Origin: Gnetum montanum
Lineage: Eukaryota > Streptophyta > Gnetopsida > Gnetales > Gnetaceae
Assembly (NCBI GenBank): GCA_015680685.1
Contig: MNCI01033307.1
Coordinates: 200,171-264,170, forward strand
Reading direction: 5' to 3'
Length of the DNA stretch: 64,000 nucleotides
In this document: positions 23,040 to 33,770 of the stretch, piece after piece
Layout: every line of letters begins with the position of its first letter
Position numbering within the stretch: position 1 is the stretch's first letter
Translations under genes and position numbers: made by a program
The notes under the pieces: model-generated
The model's database searches: none
Seen by the model: only the letters and a program-made list of their open reading frames with translations
What the model was told of the DNA's origin: nothing

Positions 23040-23956
23040 GGATTTTTCCTTGGGCTACAACCTAAAATTACTAAGAGATTTAATGGCCATATGGCCTCTT
23101 CCTCCACAAATCCAACATTCTATAGAATTCATTAACATTTTTAGAATTCAAAACATTTTTACCTCTTTCTTTACCTTTGAACTGATTGGATCATTGCTGA
23201 AATGTCACCTTATTTATTCTCATTATTAGTCATTGTAGCTTCCTAGTGAAAAGAGTAATCTCATATTTAGTACCCTCATCATGCTCATTGAGCTCCTTCT
23301 CCTTGGAGGCAATCTTTAGAGCAATAGGTGTTTCTTGGATGGCTCCTTCGCTTATGAGATTCACTTCATAGTTGATGAGAGCACTTTGAAGTTCTATAAA
23401 TTTCAAAGTTGAGAAATCTTTGATTTCTTCCATGGCTATGACCTTTGATCTAAACTCCGGTTGAAGAGTTCTAATCATCTTAATGATCACATCACTTTTA
23501 GGTAGATCTTTACTTGTACCTTTGATAGTTATAGCAGTGTCATTTGCTCAAGAGAAGTATTCTTTTATTTTCTCTCCTTATTGTATTCTCTTTGCAAGAC
23601 TAATAATTTTGATTGCTTAATAATAGAGATTCCTTCATAAGTAGCTTCTAAAGTTTGCCAAATTTCTTTGGCCGTTTTACATCTTGCAATTCTATTAAAT
23701 TCAGATTTATTCAAAGCACAATACAAACAATTTTTGCTCTTGAATCAAACATGAACATATCTTTCTCCTCTTCTGTCCATATGTTTCAAGGCTTGATGAT
23801 GCTGGTGGAGCTATCAATAGGCAAAGCATAGCCTACAAGGATTGACTTCCAAACTTCAAATTCCATGGATTCAAAGAATCTTTGCATTCTAGCTTTCCAA
23901 TAGGCAAAGTCGAATCTATCAAACATGGGTGGCTTTGTATATGATGTCCCCTCCAT
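23040..23956 (-). pseudogene. gag (UBN2-type) of copia element
   Basis: The start codon at 23956 is followed by MEGTSYTKPPMFDRFDFAYW, the usual copia gag N-terminus. The 23230-23490 segment shows MIRTLQPEFRSKV and a FIELQSALINYEVN motif of the UBN2 gag family. Near 23085-23115 a CCHC knuckle CWICGGRGH is preserved. In-frame stops interrupt it. There is no protease, integrase or RT between gag and the 3' LTR, so this is an internally deleted, non-autonomous copy. Confidence 0.78.
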
Positions 23957-23997
23957 TGTTCACTGTTAAAATTGATGATGATGAAGAAGAGTATCAA

Positions 23998-24009
23998 GCT
24001 CTGATACCA
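23998..24009 (-). other. primer binding site of copia element (initiator tRNA-Met)
   Basis: The minus strand reads TGGTATCAGAGC, the standard copia site complementary to initiator tRNA-Met, two bases from the LTR end at 24012. Confidence 0.88.
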
Positions 24010-24011
24010 TT

Positions 24012-24803
24012 TGTTGATCCTTAAACTTAAAAGTGAGGGGTGGAGGGTGGGGGGCCGGTGGGGAATAAGTTTCCAAAATTAAACTTCTTTGAGACAAATC
24101 ACACACACCAAATCTAACGTAGTTCTCCAACTTGGGTAGTCTACACTTGGAGGGTAGTTCATAAGAATACCTCTAGACTTTGTTGCTCTCAAATGTGGTT
24201 TAAAGGGTACCACACCCTGTACAAGCTCTAAGCTATGCTACAGAGTAATTCAATGCTACAAATCCACTCGACCCCACAAGGTTCCAAAATTCTTAGAATG
24301 TGGTTTTCAAGATCTCATAACTTGTACAATCTTAAGCTCCACTCTAGAGTGTTATGGTGCTACACCAACACTCAATCTTGCAAGATCCTGACAAGCTCAA
24401 CGAAGATGCCTTTCCACAAGAAGCATATCAACCTTGTAGGGAAACAAGGGAGAACAACAATTACAAGGGATAAATGCAACTAAGTTTGTTGATCCTTATA
24501 CTTGAGGTACAACTCACTTTATAATAAATAAAAGATAACACAATTGTTGGCGATTGTTTGAGATGTGATCACCAATGTGGGGTGGCCTCATGATCTTATG
24601 ACCTTGGGAAGTCATGGGATCGAAGGTGTTCTTCAAACAGGGTTTAGGTGTTTGCTGGTCTTTGGCAACACCAAAGCCCAAATACCTCCAAATAAACTTA
24701 ATAGTTATAAAATGAACTAGTCGTGAGTATGTGTTTGCTGTTGTGCATGTTGAACTGGTTGGGTTATATATAAAACTGTAATTAGCTATCATAAAAAGAT
24801 TCA
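24012..24803 (-). repeat. 5' LTR of copia element
   Basis: On the minus strand it runs from TGAATCTTTTTATG (24803) to GGATCAACA (24012): TG...CA ends, 792 bp. An internal second TGTTGATCC (24486) resembles the terminus and could be an alternative boundary. The U5/R half is related to 30320-30784 in the opposite orientation. Confidence 0.68.
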
Positions 24804-26109
24804 GCTAACTTTGTCAAATACTGTGAGTTGTTGTAGATACCTATTTTGTTTAATCACTTAGTCTATATGGTCCTTATAATACCTATTTGTAACAAATAAA
24901 ATTTTGCAAAAATATTTGAGCACAATTCTACCAATCTACTCCTAATTTCCCCTAGAGTAAAAGTTCCACAAGAAAACTAGAAATAGAGCAAGATTCAATA
25001 GACTTAGAAGAGAAAGAAAGAAAAAAGCAGATTTGTGTGAAATCTCAAATATTTAATCAAGATAAATTGATACGAGTAAACACTTCGCAAAAAATCTATT
25101 CCTAATTCAATAACTACGAATTGTTCAAACTTTCTGAGCTCAACAAGTAATTTCATAAAAAAAATCTTATTATACTACCAAAAACTGTTGTGTAAACGAC
25201 AAAGTATGAGTATCTATTTTGGCTAGTTAATAGTTGTCAAAAATTACATTCAATAGAGTTTTCAAAAAATTTGATAATCTCTTGATTGAAATACCAAGGA
25301 AATATACTTTAAAAATAAAGAAGCTATTTCAATCCAATTAAAATACTAAAGATTTTTCTAGATTCTTTATGCTTAAAATAGGCAATATTGTTAAGACAAT
25401 ACTATTAAATTGCTTTTGAGGCTTTTGAACAACATAAGATCTTCTATGGTAAATCTTAATAGAAGTCTAATATTGTGCAAAAACAGAGCTATAAAAGCAA
25501 CATAGAAAAAATCCCAAAATTAAATGCCAAGCATGATAATATCTAAACTATTAGCTAAGCAGCTAAAACAAAATGAGAAGAAATGAACTCACAAGATTAA
25601 AACGAAGTAGCCGAATTGATGTTTTTTAGCAAGCCATTTTGCAAATAATCTTTAATTGTCTTGTTCAATCTTCTCCCCCTCAAATCCTACCATTGAAGTT
25701 CCTTTTATAATGACCTTAAGGTAGTTACAACAATTATGGGGGTTGGTTGTAACTACCATAGAGAAAATAGGTATAGTTGGCAAGTGTTTGGTAGTTACAA
25801 CCACCATGGAGATAAAGAAGCTATAGCTGACAAGTGTCATCTAGTTACAACCACCTTAGAGATTAAGAAGCTATGGTTGACAAGTGTCCTATTCAGTGGT
25901 TACAATATCATGGAAAATTAAAATGTGGTTGCAACCACTAAGAGAGGTTACAACCACTACTAAAGAAGTTATATCCACCATGGTATAACCACCATTGATA
26001 TTAAAAATTATAATTGGCACTTATCCCTTTTTCTTACAAAATAGTCATATATGTCTAGTATTACTTATTTATTTATTATATTATTATATATTATTATATT
26101 TTGATTTGT
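24804..26109. other. AT-rich stretch with a tandem repeat, no gene recognised
   Basis: No coding similarity was seen on either strand. The part from 25640 to 26000 looks like an LTR U3 because of short repeats and palindromes, but no LTR ends, primer site or polypurine tract could be assigned. Confidence 0.4.
25742..25920. repeat. about 50-bp imperfect tandem repeat with GGTTRCAACC palindromes
   Basis: Units begin near 25744, 25792, 25842 and 25897. They share TAGTTACAACCACC, GAGATTAAGAAGCTAT and TTGACAAGTGTC blocks. Just downstream, GTGGTTGCAACCAC (25925-25938) is a perfect 14-bp palindrome. Confidence 0.65.
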
Positions 26110-26310
26110 AGTGAATTAACATACCATTCTAGCGGTATATATTTGATGAAGAAAATAATCAAACAATTCATCCATCTTTTCTAAGCTTGCTCTCAAGCAA
26201 TCTGTGAAAGAGACTGCCTTGCTCAAACCTTCTTTGGACAATAGATCAGAACAATCTGCATAACTTTTATCATTAAAAACATATCCCTTAACATAAAGCC
26301 AATACATTTG
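26110..26310 (-). pseudogene. unidentified protein fragment
   Basis: A 63-codon minus-strand frame contains YVKGYVFNDKSYADCSDLL and then SKEGLSKAVSFTDCLRASLE. It is well mixed in composition, unlike the retroelement relics, and looks like an exon of a host gene. A polypyrimidine tract ending in TTGCAG (near 26386-26406, minus) would be a possible splice acceptor upstream. I do not recognise the family, and it may not be expressed. Confidence 0.3.
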
Positions 26311-26439
26311 CTAGATGCTGTGAAGAACCTTGATGCCTACCAGTATCTATTTTATTTGTCATATTCTAGTATAAGGTCGCCAAAGTTCCTGCAATTGATT
26401 TAAAAAAAAACACACACACAAAATCACCGTAACTTTGCT

Positions 26440-26850
26440 TCTGGCCTAGAGCTATTAACCTTTGCAATACTATCCAAGCTAAGCGTTCATCTTATTTCTC
26501 GAACCCGAGGCTGGGTACGGGTTTGACGTAACGGCAGTGGGGCCAATACTTTCTCTCCCTTCGAATCAGATGTTTCAATAGACATCAAATTCTCTAATTC
26601 TGATCTTTTCATACGAATTTTCACGCGCAGAACCGCTGCATCGCCTACATAAAACGAAGCTTCTATAGGAGAATAGTGTATTTCGTTGGAACTTTCGGAA
26701 GCTTTTGCAGGAGATCAATTTTCACCGATCTACAGGCTCGTATTTTCCGTAGAAGCTCAAGAAGGCCCTTAATAGCACGCCTCCAATGGCAAGGAGCAGG
26801 CAAAAGTGGGAAAGCAACAACATGAGAAACATCTAAAGAAGAAGTGGGCG
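26440..26850 (-). pseudogene. unidentified host-gene-like fragment
   Basis: Minus-strand readings give AIKGLLELLRKIRACR, then PIEASFYVGDAAVLRVKIRM, KRSELENLMSIETSDSKGEK and LPLRQTRTQPRVREIR, with a frameshift between the first block and the rest. The basic RVKIRMKRSELENLM part faintly resembles plant DUF4228 proteins, but this is only an impression. The stretch is richer in G+C and CpG than its surroundings and lies directly after the helicase relic on the same strand. Confidence 0.35.
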
Positions 26851-26889
26851 AGTAGGATGTGGTAGAGAAAAGTGCAGGCCATGGCTGGG

Positions 26890-27518
26890 GTTTTGTGCTC
26901 GGAGGCTGCTAAAACCCAGATTTTGCAACCAGTACCCTGTTCGATAGCCCTCAGTTGTCAGAATTGTTGATCCGCATAAATTGGTATGGCAGTACCCTTA
27001 TTGCCAGCACAACCTGGACTTCTAGATTGATGCACAAAAATCTCTGATGTACTCGACATCTCATAATGTATGATGAAATCCACCTTTGGAATGTCCAGTC
27101 CACGACCAACAACATCTATTGCAATTAACACATTGAAGCGACTAGCTCTGAAACCATTTGGCATTCTCTCTTACTGGTTTTGTGAAATATTCGCATGCAA
27201 TGCCTGACACCAGAGAATGCCTTGCAAAGACCTTGGTGAGTTATCGGCATCCTGCTTTGTTTGCGTGAAGACCATGCATTTTACTCCCTTGGCTTGCTTA
27301 AGCATCAGTGTACTCAAAATTGAGCGTTTGCCACACATAGCTTCCGTAAGCGTTTGCCACACATAGCTTCCGTAATTGAGTAGAGAGTGACTATGACTGT
27401 GTCTGTGTCTGCTACGCTTAAGGTTTCTTCACCAACAAGATCAATAACCATAGGAATTTTTAAATATTTGTTAGAAAGCTTTTGCATCCAGGGCGGCATT
27501 GTAGTAGAGAAAAGCATG
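26890..27518 (-). pseudogene. DEAD-box RNA helicase fragment, organellar RH53/RH3-like
   Basis: The C-terminal helicase domain of a plant DEAD-box protein. Motif III appears as FSTTMPPWMQKLSNKYL (SAT changed to STT), followed by IDLVGEE, VFTQTKQDAD (motif IV region), ALHANISQNQ, AIDVVGRGLDIPKVDFIIHYE (motif V), and a damaged motif VI (HQSRSPGCAG where HRSGRTGRAG is usual). The NKGTA, IYADQQ and AIEQGTGCKI segments follow to about 26890. Lesions include stops, a 26-bp tandem duplication at 27324-27375, and loss of the N-terminal RecA domain. Family members remodel RNA in mitochondria or plastids. Introns are not visible, so a processed copy is possible. A chromovirus fragment abuts at 27528. 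Confidence 0.82.
27324..27375. repeat. exact 26-bp tandem duplication inside the helicase pseudogene
   Basis: The unit at 27324-27349 is repeated without change at 27350-27375. It duplicates the codons for an EAMCGKR-like segment and shifts the frame. Confidence 0.88.
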
Positions 27519-27527
27519 CCCTAGCAC

Positions 27528-27750
27528 TGTTTGGGTAACCTAACTCAGCTCTCAGAATGAAATCAATCACATAAGAAATAGATCCCTAGGTGGTAATCCA
27601 TTTGGAAGATCTTTAACCATAATATTATGAGGCTCTTTAATCAACTTTCTCACCTCTCGTGCCATGTTATGTTCTTGTGATTGGTTGGCAAACATTAATA
27701 ACTCACTTAAGGACTCCCTTCATGATATCAAACAATCAAACCAAAATCCT
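27528..27750 (-). pseudogene. chromovirus polyprotein fragment (protease-RT linker)
   Basis: The minus strand encodes VKDLPNGLPPR, the motif that precedes RT in chromoviruses (usually ELPxGLPPxR), with an upstream VRKLIKEPHNIM and MFANQSQEHNMARE. It is cut at the helicase pseudogene. No further RT follows. Confidence 0.55.
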
Positions 27751-28120
27751 TATGGTCTAGCATGTGAACTACTAGGTATTCTATACTGTTGGTAAAGAAT
27801 TACCATGAACTCTAAACAACTGATCATTCATCTTAACAGAACTGTATTTGCTAGTGAATCAATTAAAGTAAACTTGGCAAACTGCCAAGCTTCCCAAGAA
27901 TAATGTGACAAGTATTCAGAGAAACAATACTATAGAGAACTTAATCTATGAAATTCTCACAAATGTTACCCAACACTGCTTGTGCACTTGTTAGTTGGTA
28001 GATTGATTTGACAAACTAACTTCGTATGGGTAGGGATATTCTTTTGTGGGCAAATCAAGTTGCTCCATAGAATGGTATAAATGTGCCAACAACAATGAGG
28101 AGTAACAATGACGACAATGA
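27751..28120. other. no recognisable feature
   Basis: AT-rich DNA with neither coding frames nor repeat structure that I can assign. It may include the start of the LTR that ends at 28651. Confidence 0.4.
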
Positions 28121-28129
28121 TAGTCTAAT

Positions 28130-28651
28130 GATTACACAATGATTGTACAAAAGCTTGTACTTTTCCCAATGAGAATGATGTCTTCTTATAGCCATTATGT
28201 TTCCAAATTCATCATGGAACTCGTGCAATGGCTAGCTAACAATCATCAAAGATCTCTTCTTTGTGGCTATGATGTCTTTTTGCATTTGGCCTCCATTATG
28301 GGAAGATGTCTTTATTTGGTAAAATACATATTTCTATAATTTGCCTTCATTATAGGAAGATGTCTTTGTCTGGTGAAAGACATCTTTATCTGATGAAGCA
28401 TTTTTTGTTTTTCAGAGACGTCTTTGCTTGTGCTACCTTCAATTCTGCCAAGATGTCTACTGTTTCTTAGAGACATCTTTCTTCAACCTTTCTTTGCATT
28501 TTAATTCTTCATTCCTTATTCATGTGCTTGATCTTCCACAAGCCTTCTTATCTTTATTCCAAATTCTTGTCCCACAAACACAACAACCACACAAACAAGC
28601 TTGACTCCATTTTTCTTAACATTTTGACACATCAAAAGGTCCACATAAACA
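28130..28651 (+). repeat. LTR (3' part clear) of chromovirus-like element J
   Basis: The right end is GGTCCACATAAACA at 28651, matching the U5 terminus of the LTR of B in the opposite orientation. U3 (28155-28475) carries an array of AGATGTCT/AGACATCT/AGACGTCT motifs. The left end could not be fixed. Confidence 0.5.
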
Positions 28652-29690
28652 TTGAAACTTGTGGGTAGGCATTATTTTTGGCTTGGTATGGCAACAGAAG
28701 TTTCAAAATTTATGGAGTGCTTTACATGTCAAAAGTTCAAGGAAGGTAATGGTATGGATGGATACTATATACCTTTGCTAATTCCCAAAGGTCCATGGGA
28801 AAGTGTGTCAATGAACTTTGTGAGTGGTATTTCAAAGACCAAGAGTGAAAACAATGCAATTTTTGTTGTTGTGGATAGGTTCTCCAAGATGGCACATTTA
28901 TTCCATGTAAGAAGATAAGTGATGCTTCTCATGTTGCAAATTTATTTTTTCAACATGTTGTGAAGCTGCATGATATTCCTTTACTAAACATATTGAGATG
29001 TTTGTGTGATAGAGAACCAAACAGGTGGAAAAATTTGTCATGTCATGCTAAATTTTTGTATAATAATGCTTTTCATGTTGCTATTGGCAAGAGCCTATCT
29101 AAGGTGAACAATGGATTTTGTCCAAAGATAGTGGACACTTTGAAGAGCTTTAATGGTGAAGCTTAACTTGGTGGTGATTTTGTGCAAGAGATGAGGGATC
29201 TTCATGCACAAGTAAAATCAAATCTTGAGAAGAAGGCTAAATAGAGAGTCCTCAAGGGAAATGAGGGCAAACAAAATTCTAATTTTATTTTTGGTGAATT
29301 GGTTTGGATGCATTTGAAAAAAAAGTAGTTCAAAGGTGTTAACTTCTCCAAATTAAAAGCCAAGAAGATGGGGCCTTTCAAAATCAAGGTTAAAATTAAT
29401 ATTAATTCTTTTAAGATTGATTTACCAAATGATATTGGTATGCCTTTTGTGTTTAATGTTTCAGATCTTGTGCACTATCATAGACTAGATGATGAAGAGA
29501 CCATACAAGGTAGCATTGATGAGTTGAAGAAGGCTAGTGATTAGTCCAAGCCTTCAATAGAGAGGAAGACAATCATACTCAAGCAGAGGAAAGCTTCTAG
29601 CATTCAAGGAGTTAAGAGGCATGAATATTTGATTCATTGGGAGGATTAATCAATTGATGATGTTTTATGAATACATGAGACCAAACTTTT
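28652..29690 (+). pseudogene. integrase with chromodomain of chromovirus-like element J
   Basis: It starts directly at the LTR edge with KLVGRHYFWLGMATEV and the zinc-site CFTCQKFK. The core has WESVSMNFVSG (first catalytic Asp replaced by Asn) and [12 protein letters not shown]. After KLHDIP a deletion removes the part that carries the second Asp and the Glu. The reading resumes at [15 protein letters not shown] (28987 onward). A GPF motif (KKMGPFKIK) is near 29370, and a chromodomain (GVKRHEYLIHWED) is at about 29575-29670, with two stops. The chromodomain would guide insertion to heterochromatin. The primer site, gag, protease and RT are missing. Confidence 0.8.
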
Positions 29691-29699
29691 GTTAACCTT

Positions 29700-30314
29700 T
29701 TGTTATGTCAAAACCTTAGAGAAAATGGAGAATGTGGGATATATGTGTGTGATGAAAATTTTTTAGAACCATGGAAAAGTAGAATGCACATGGAAACCCA
29801 TGACTTCAAAAACAAGATCCATGATGAGATGTCAAAATGAAGATAAAGTGGACGAAATGAGAGCATGGATGAAAACAAGGTCTACGAGCCAAATGAAGAT
29901 GTTTTGAAGACTGCCAAGGTGTCAAATTAACAAGAAGTGCACTAAGATCTCAAACTATCAAAGTAGATTAGATGTTTGGGAAAAACAATAGACATCTATC
30001 TTTAAGGATAGACATCTATGAGTAGACGTCTACAACAAACGTCTACACCTCTAGGTAGACGTCTCATCTACATTTGGGCTATTCTCAGATAGATGTCTAA
30101 ACTTCAATGTAGACATCTATACTAGGTGTTTGATAGCCATTGCATGAAATCTAAGAAGTTTTTGGAAACTCCGAGGCTATAACACCAAGTAAAAATCTTG
30201 AGAATTGTGAAAGTACTATTCATTGAAAGATTCATTGTTAGCTAATGTAGAGAATTTGTCATTGTTCTTCATTGTATCATTATTTGCTTGTATTAACTGT
30301 TTTGATCATTAAGT
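29700..30314 (+). repeat. 3' LTR-like region of element J
   Basis: After the chromodomain a purine-rich AAATGGAGAATGTGGGA (about 29719-29740) could be the polypurine tract. Beyond it, 29985-30125 carries a dense array of AGACATCT/AGACGTCT motifs like the U3 of B. The expected U5 end was not found because copia-like sequence begins near 30315. Confidence 0.5.
29985..30125. repeat. array of AGACRTCT palindromic motifs
   Basis: Seven or more octamer copies occur in 140 bp (AGACATCT, AGACGTCT, AGATGTCT). Several are exact AGACGTCT palindromes with an ACGT core. Confidence 0.7.
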
Positions 30315-30790
30315 GCAAGGGATTCATAAAATAACATACACTCTTTCCTTGTTCCTTTTCTTTCTTTCTTGTAGCCCTATAGGGTTGATGTACTTCTTGC
30401 AATAAGACATCTTCATTGAGCTTGTCAGGACCTTGCGAGGTTGAGTGTTTTTATAATGAAAAAACACTCTAGTGTAGAGCTCATATTTGTAAAGGTTGTG
30501 AGATCCTTTAAAATCACATTTTGAGCTTGTTGGGACCATGCAAGATTGAGTAGTTACAAAGTGATGAAACTCTCTAGAGTGGAGCTTAAAGCTTGTAAAG
30601 GATGTGATGCCCTTCAAATCACATTTTGAAGAAACAAAGTCTAGAGGTGTGCACGGATTCTATCCTCCAAGTGCGAACATATCCAATTTAGGGAATCACG
30701 TAAAAATTATGTTTGTTTTTTATGGATGTAGCATTTAAATTGGGGAACTTATTCAACCCCCCTTTTAAATTCTTAATCCACAACTTGTTG
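30315..30790 (+). repeat. copia LTR fragment (R/U5 part)
   Basis: In inverted orientation it matches 24012-24484. Shared blocks include GAGCTTGTCAGGACCTTGC near 30417, two repeats of AAATCACATTTTGA type, and a tail CTTTTAAATTCTTAATCCAC that parallels the U5 end of the 24012 LTR. No primer site follows, so it is a fragment. Confidence 0.6.
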
Positions 30791-31864
30791 AGTGAGGGAT
30801 GACTTCTATCCCTACTTCCTTATTCACATGAGTTTACTTTTTGAAGGGTGGAAGAGCTGGTGTAGGAACACCTCTTTTGATTCCCTCGTGCTTATCCTAC
30901 AAGTTGTTTTTTCAGGTTTTGTGCCTGGAGAATACTTAGACAAGTGTGTCTTCTTATGTTGATTTTTGATGATGATGATTCTTGAATGTTTTGGCATGTT
31001 TAGAGGTGTTTTTGACTCATTTTGATGACTTTAGAGGGTTCTAAAACCTATGGGGGTTTGAAGGAATCTTGAGGTTATAGGCATCAAAATGAGAATTTTT
31101 AGTTTTGGCACCTATAGGATAGACATCTACCAAAAATGTAAACGTGTAGACATCTCAGTGTAGATGTCTATCCAAAATTATAAACATTGATGAATCAGAT
31201 AAACGTCTACCCAAAAGTGTAGACATCTCTCCTGAAAGCAAGGATTCCATAGTAAACATCCAAACAAAGCTAGAGACATCTAAGACGATGAGGGAAAAGG
31301 CTCTAACATGGCATTTCGATTGGGAAACATCTAAAAGACTCTAGATCCTTGTGGAAAAAATCTAGGAAGGAAAATAGAAAGCTTCCTATGGTTTTGGATC
31401 TCTATAATTATGTATGTATCCATTCATGAGAAAGGAGAAGAGCTTTTATGCAAGGAGAGAGAGCTTATGTGTAGTAGTAGTGTGAGAGAATGCCCTGAAA
31501 AGTGGAGAGCTAGGCAAGTGAGATTGGGTGAGCACATTGGATGAGTGCAATAGGTGATTGTGGCTCCAAGGTCAACTTGTGGTGTGTTGGTCTATGTGTT
31601 CTATTCTTTTGTATCTCACAAGAGAGTTGAGATCTTAGTCCTTGTTATGGAAGATATTTCTATTGGTTGTGTCTTGCATTAAGAATAGCCATTGTGTGGT
31701 TGTAGTGCGTCATGCTTTGCAATATTGGTTGAGTGTGGTAGGTTTTGGAAGCTTGTGGGTTGTGTGAACCCTATTGTAACCTTCTAATAAATTAATTAAA
31801 GAGAGCTAGTTTTCTTATTTCAACTAGGATATAAGGTTCTCTACTAGAATCCCACACATGTACC
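30791..31864 (+). repeat. LTR-like segment with AGAYRTCT array, orientation uncertain
   Basis: The 31112-31330 part carries AGACATCT/AGATGTCT/AACGTCTACC motifs like the U3 of B and J. A purine-rich leader and an AATAAATT signal near 31790 follow, as in an LTR read on the plus strand. At about 31865 it gives way to Athila-like integrase sequence. There is no coding sequence. Confidence 0.45.
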
Positions 31865-32130
31865 CCAAAAAAAAAGTTCCAAAAGTTGTGGGAAGGACCT
31901 TATATAATTGATGAACCCTTTCCCTCTGGGGCCATGACTATATACAAACCTAAGAGTCTAAATAAAAAGTAGTTGGTTAACATCCAATAAGTGAAGATTT
32001 TCTATGAGCCCAAGCAAGCTAGTGCACCAAATACCTCAATGACTGGACAAGCACATTCAATTTTTTGGATCTCCTCCTTCCAACTTGGTCATGGGGGAGA
32101 CAGCCATCTATGCTAATCATCCATATGGCT
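31865..32130 (+). pseudogene. integrase C-terminal remnant of Athila-like element C
   Basis: It matches the end of pol of E (about 10000-10230, inverted): VGRTLYN-like start, then sequence around ATGACTATATACAAACC and the conserved GTCATGGGGGAGA line near 32090. Element C is truncated on its 5' side here, so no other pol sequence of C remains. Its 3' half continues to 47908, interrupted by element G. Confidence 0.65.
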
Positions 32131-32288
32131 CTTCAATTTTTCTATTTTTTGTTTTCCATATTTTTAATTTTATAATTTATTTATTTTACAACTTTTTGAT
32201 TTTTAAAGTTTTTCCTATTTTTACACCATTTTTTTTTGTTTTACACCATTGTTAATATGTTTGAATCTTCCTTGAATATTTTACACTT

Positions 32289-32328
<40 letters not shown>

Positions 32329-33667
32329 TGTTTTGTTTGAGTGTGATTCTCAAACTTTCACTAATAAATGTGCTTTGTGCTAATAGGAAATAGTGGTGCT
32401 ATAACTATTACTAATGGTAGTTTATGCTTCATGTTTTGTTTGCTAATGTCTAGTTTCTATTTTTGAATTTTTGTACTAATGGCTCAGTTATAGTTTCTTT
32501 TTCATGTAATAGGTAGTGAGTCCACGACATCCACCCATTCAAAACTCTATGATTTTCCTTGTTTTGAAAATTTGAGGTCCCTTTAATTAAATAAACTTTT
32601 AATAAATTTGTGACCTTGGTAGTTTCTAAAATTGGAAAGGATTTAAAGGTTTGAATAGGGTGTGGTTTCAAGGGGACTCAATACTCTTTGTACTCTTCTA
32701 CTTACTTGGGTGCTTGAGTGTTTTCATTGACTTCTTACCATTCCATGTCATCTAATAATAGAAAGTTAAATAAAGTATTTGCATGGTGTGGTTCCCATCC
32801 AAAAAGAAAAAAAAAAACAAAACAAAACAAAATATGATGGGAATTCAAAGCACACTCCTTAGACAAATAAAGAGACTACAAGCACTAGTTATGGGACTAG
32901 AAAGATATGTTACCCATGCCTGAAGGTCCCCTATAACTAAGGCCCTCTCTCACTTCCTACTCTTTTTTCCTCTTTATGAAATGATGGTTGTTTTCTGGGA
33001 GCACTCTTGTGTCTCAAGGGGGTGGATCGATCTTGGAGTGGAGATGCAAAGTCACTAAAAGAGGTTGGTTTTGGTCTAGACTAAGGAAGGATCTTCTCTG
33101 TTCATTTTAAACATAAACTCCACAAGGGACTTCTTATGACCTTAGTTCAAAATTCCATTCCATATTCTCCATCATCCATCTATGCTAACTGTAACTCACC
33201 TCACTACCAATGTTCATGTTCTTGATTCCATGGCTTAGTCTAACATATTTGAATTCTTGTGTTGAATCTTCTGGGTCTTGGTCCTTAACTTCCATTGACC
33301 ATTAATCACCTATGGGGCCCATATACTCCTTAGGTTGAGGTTATGAAAGGGCAAACAAGGCATGTGCCTACTATGAAAAGGACCCACTTGCATATCTCTT
33401 GGTTGAGTTCATTAAGCACCTTACCCTTAGGCATTCTTGCAATCAAAATCTTTCATACATTCATCTTCTACATCACACCATGCACTCCTTTATATATTTT
33501 GTTCAATACACATGTTCTCCATCAAAATTTTCAGTTTTTGAGCATTCAAAGATCCTATTTAATAGTTTTATCATATTCTTGGCTTTTCTAGGATTCCATA
33601 GACCCCAATTTCATTTTAAAACTTCTTTATATTTTTTGAGATATTCAAGTTTTAAAATTTTACCTAT
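32131..33667 (+). other. post-integrase noncoding region of element C
   Basis: It is conserved in order with E (8850-10000, inverted) and D (55280-56760, inverted) but has no conserved reading frame. It contains poly-T tracts and an (AC)17 microsatellite at 32293-32326; E has only short TG runs at the same place (about 9400). Confidence 0.65.
32293..32326. repeat. (AC)17 microsatellite
   Basis: Uninterrupted AC dinucleotides within the noncoding part of element C. Confidence 0.95.
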
Positions 33668-33770
33668 GGGCCTCGTATATGGGGCCCCATCAATGGAGCA
33701 GACCCATATATGAGGCCCCGTATATGGGGCCCCATCAATGTAAGGAAAAAATAGTATATATATATGTGAC
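33668..33770 (+). promoter_or_regulatory. candidate internal promoter upstream of the extra ORF, element C
   Basis: A 22-bp direct repeat (33674-33695 and 33719-33740) centred on GGGGCCCCATCAATG is followed by TAGTATATATATATG (about 33753-33767), a TATA-type stretch. The GGCCCC/ATCAATG motifs are those of the U3 region of the C and D LTRs (46995-47100, 51508-51615). The counterpart in D is at 55165-55275. Transcription from here would run toward the ORF at 34201. The promoter role is inferred. Confidence 0.5.

Noticed and set aside
24012-24484. Plus-strand frame 24235-24483 as a gene
   Set aside because: It lies in the copia 5' LTR and matches LTR sequence at 30320-30784 in inverse orientation.
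32450-32671. 73-codon minus-strand frame
   Set aside because: Located in the conserved but noncoding post-integrase region of C, on the strand opposite to the element.
33674-33740. GGGGCCCC palindromes as a transcription terminator
   Set aside because: No hairpin with a U-tract in a bacterial sense, and the context is a plant element; the motifs fit the U3-like promoter cluster better.
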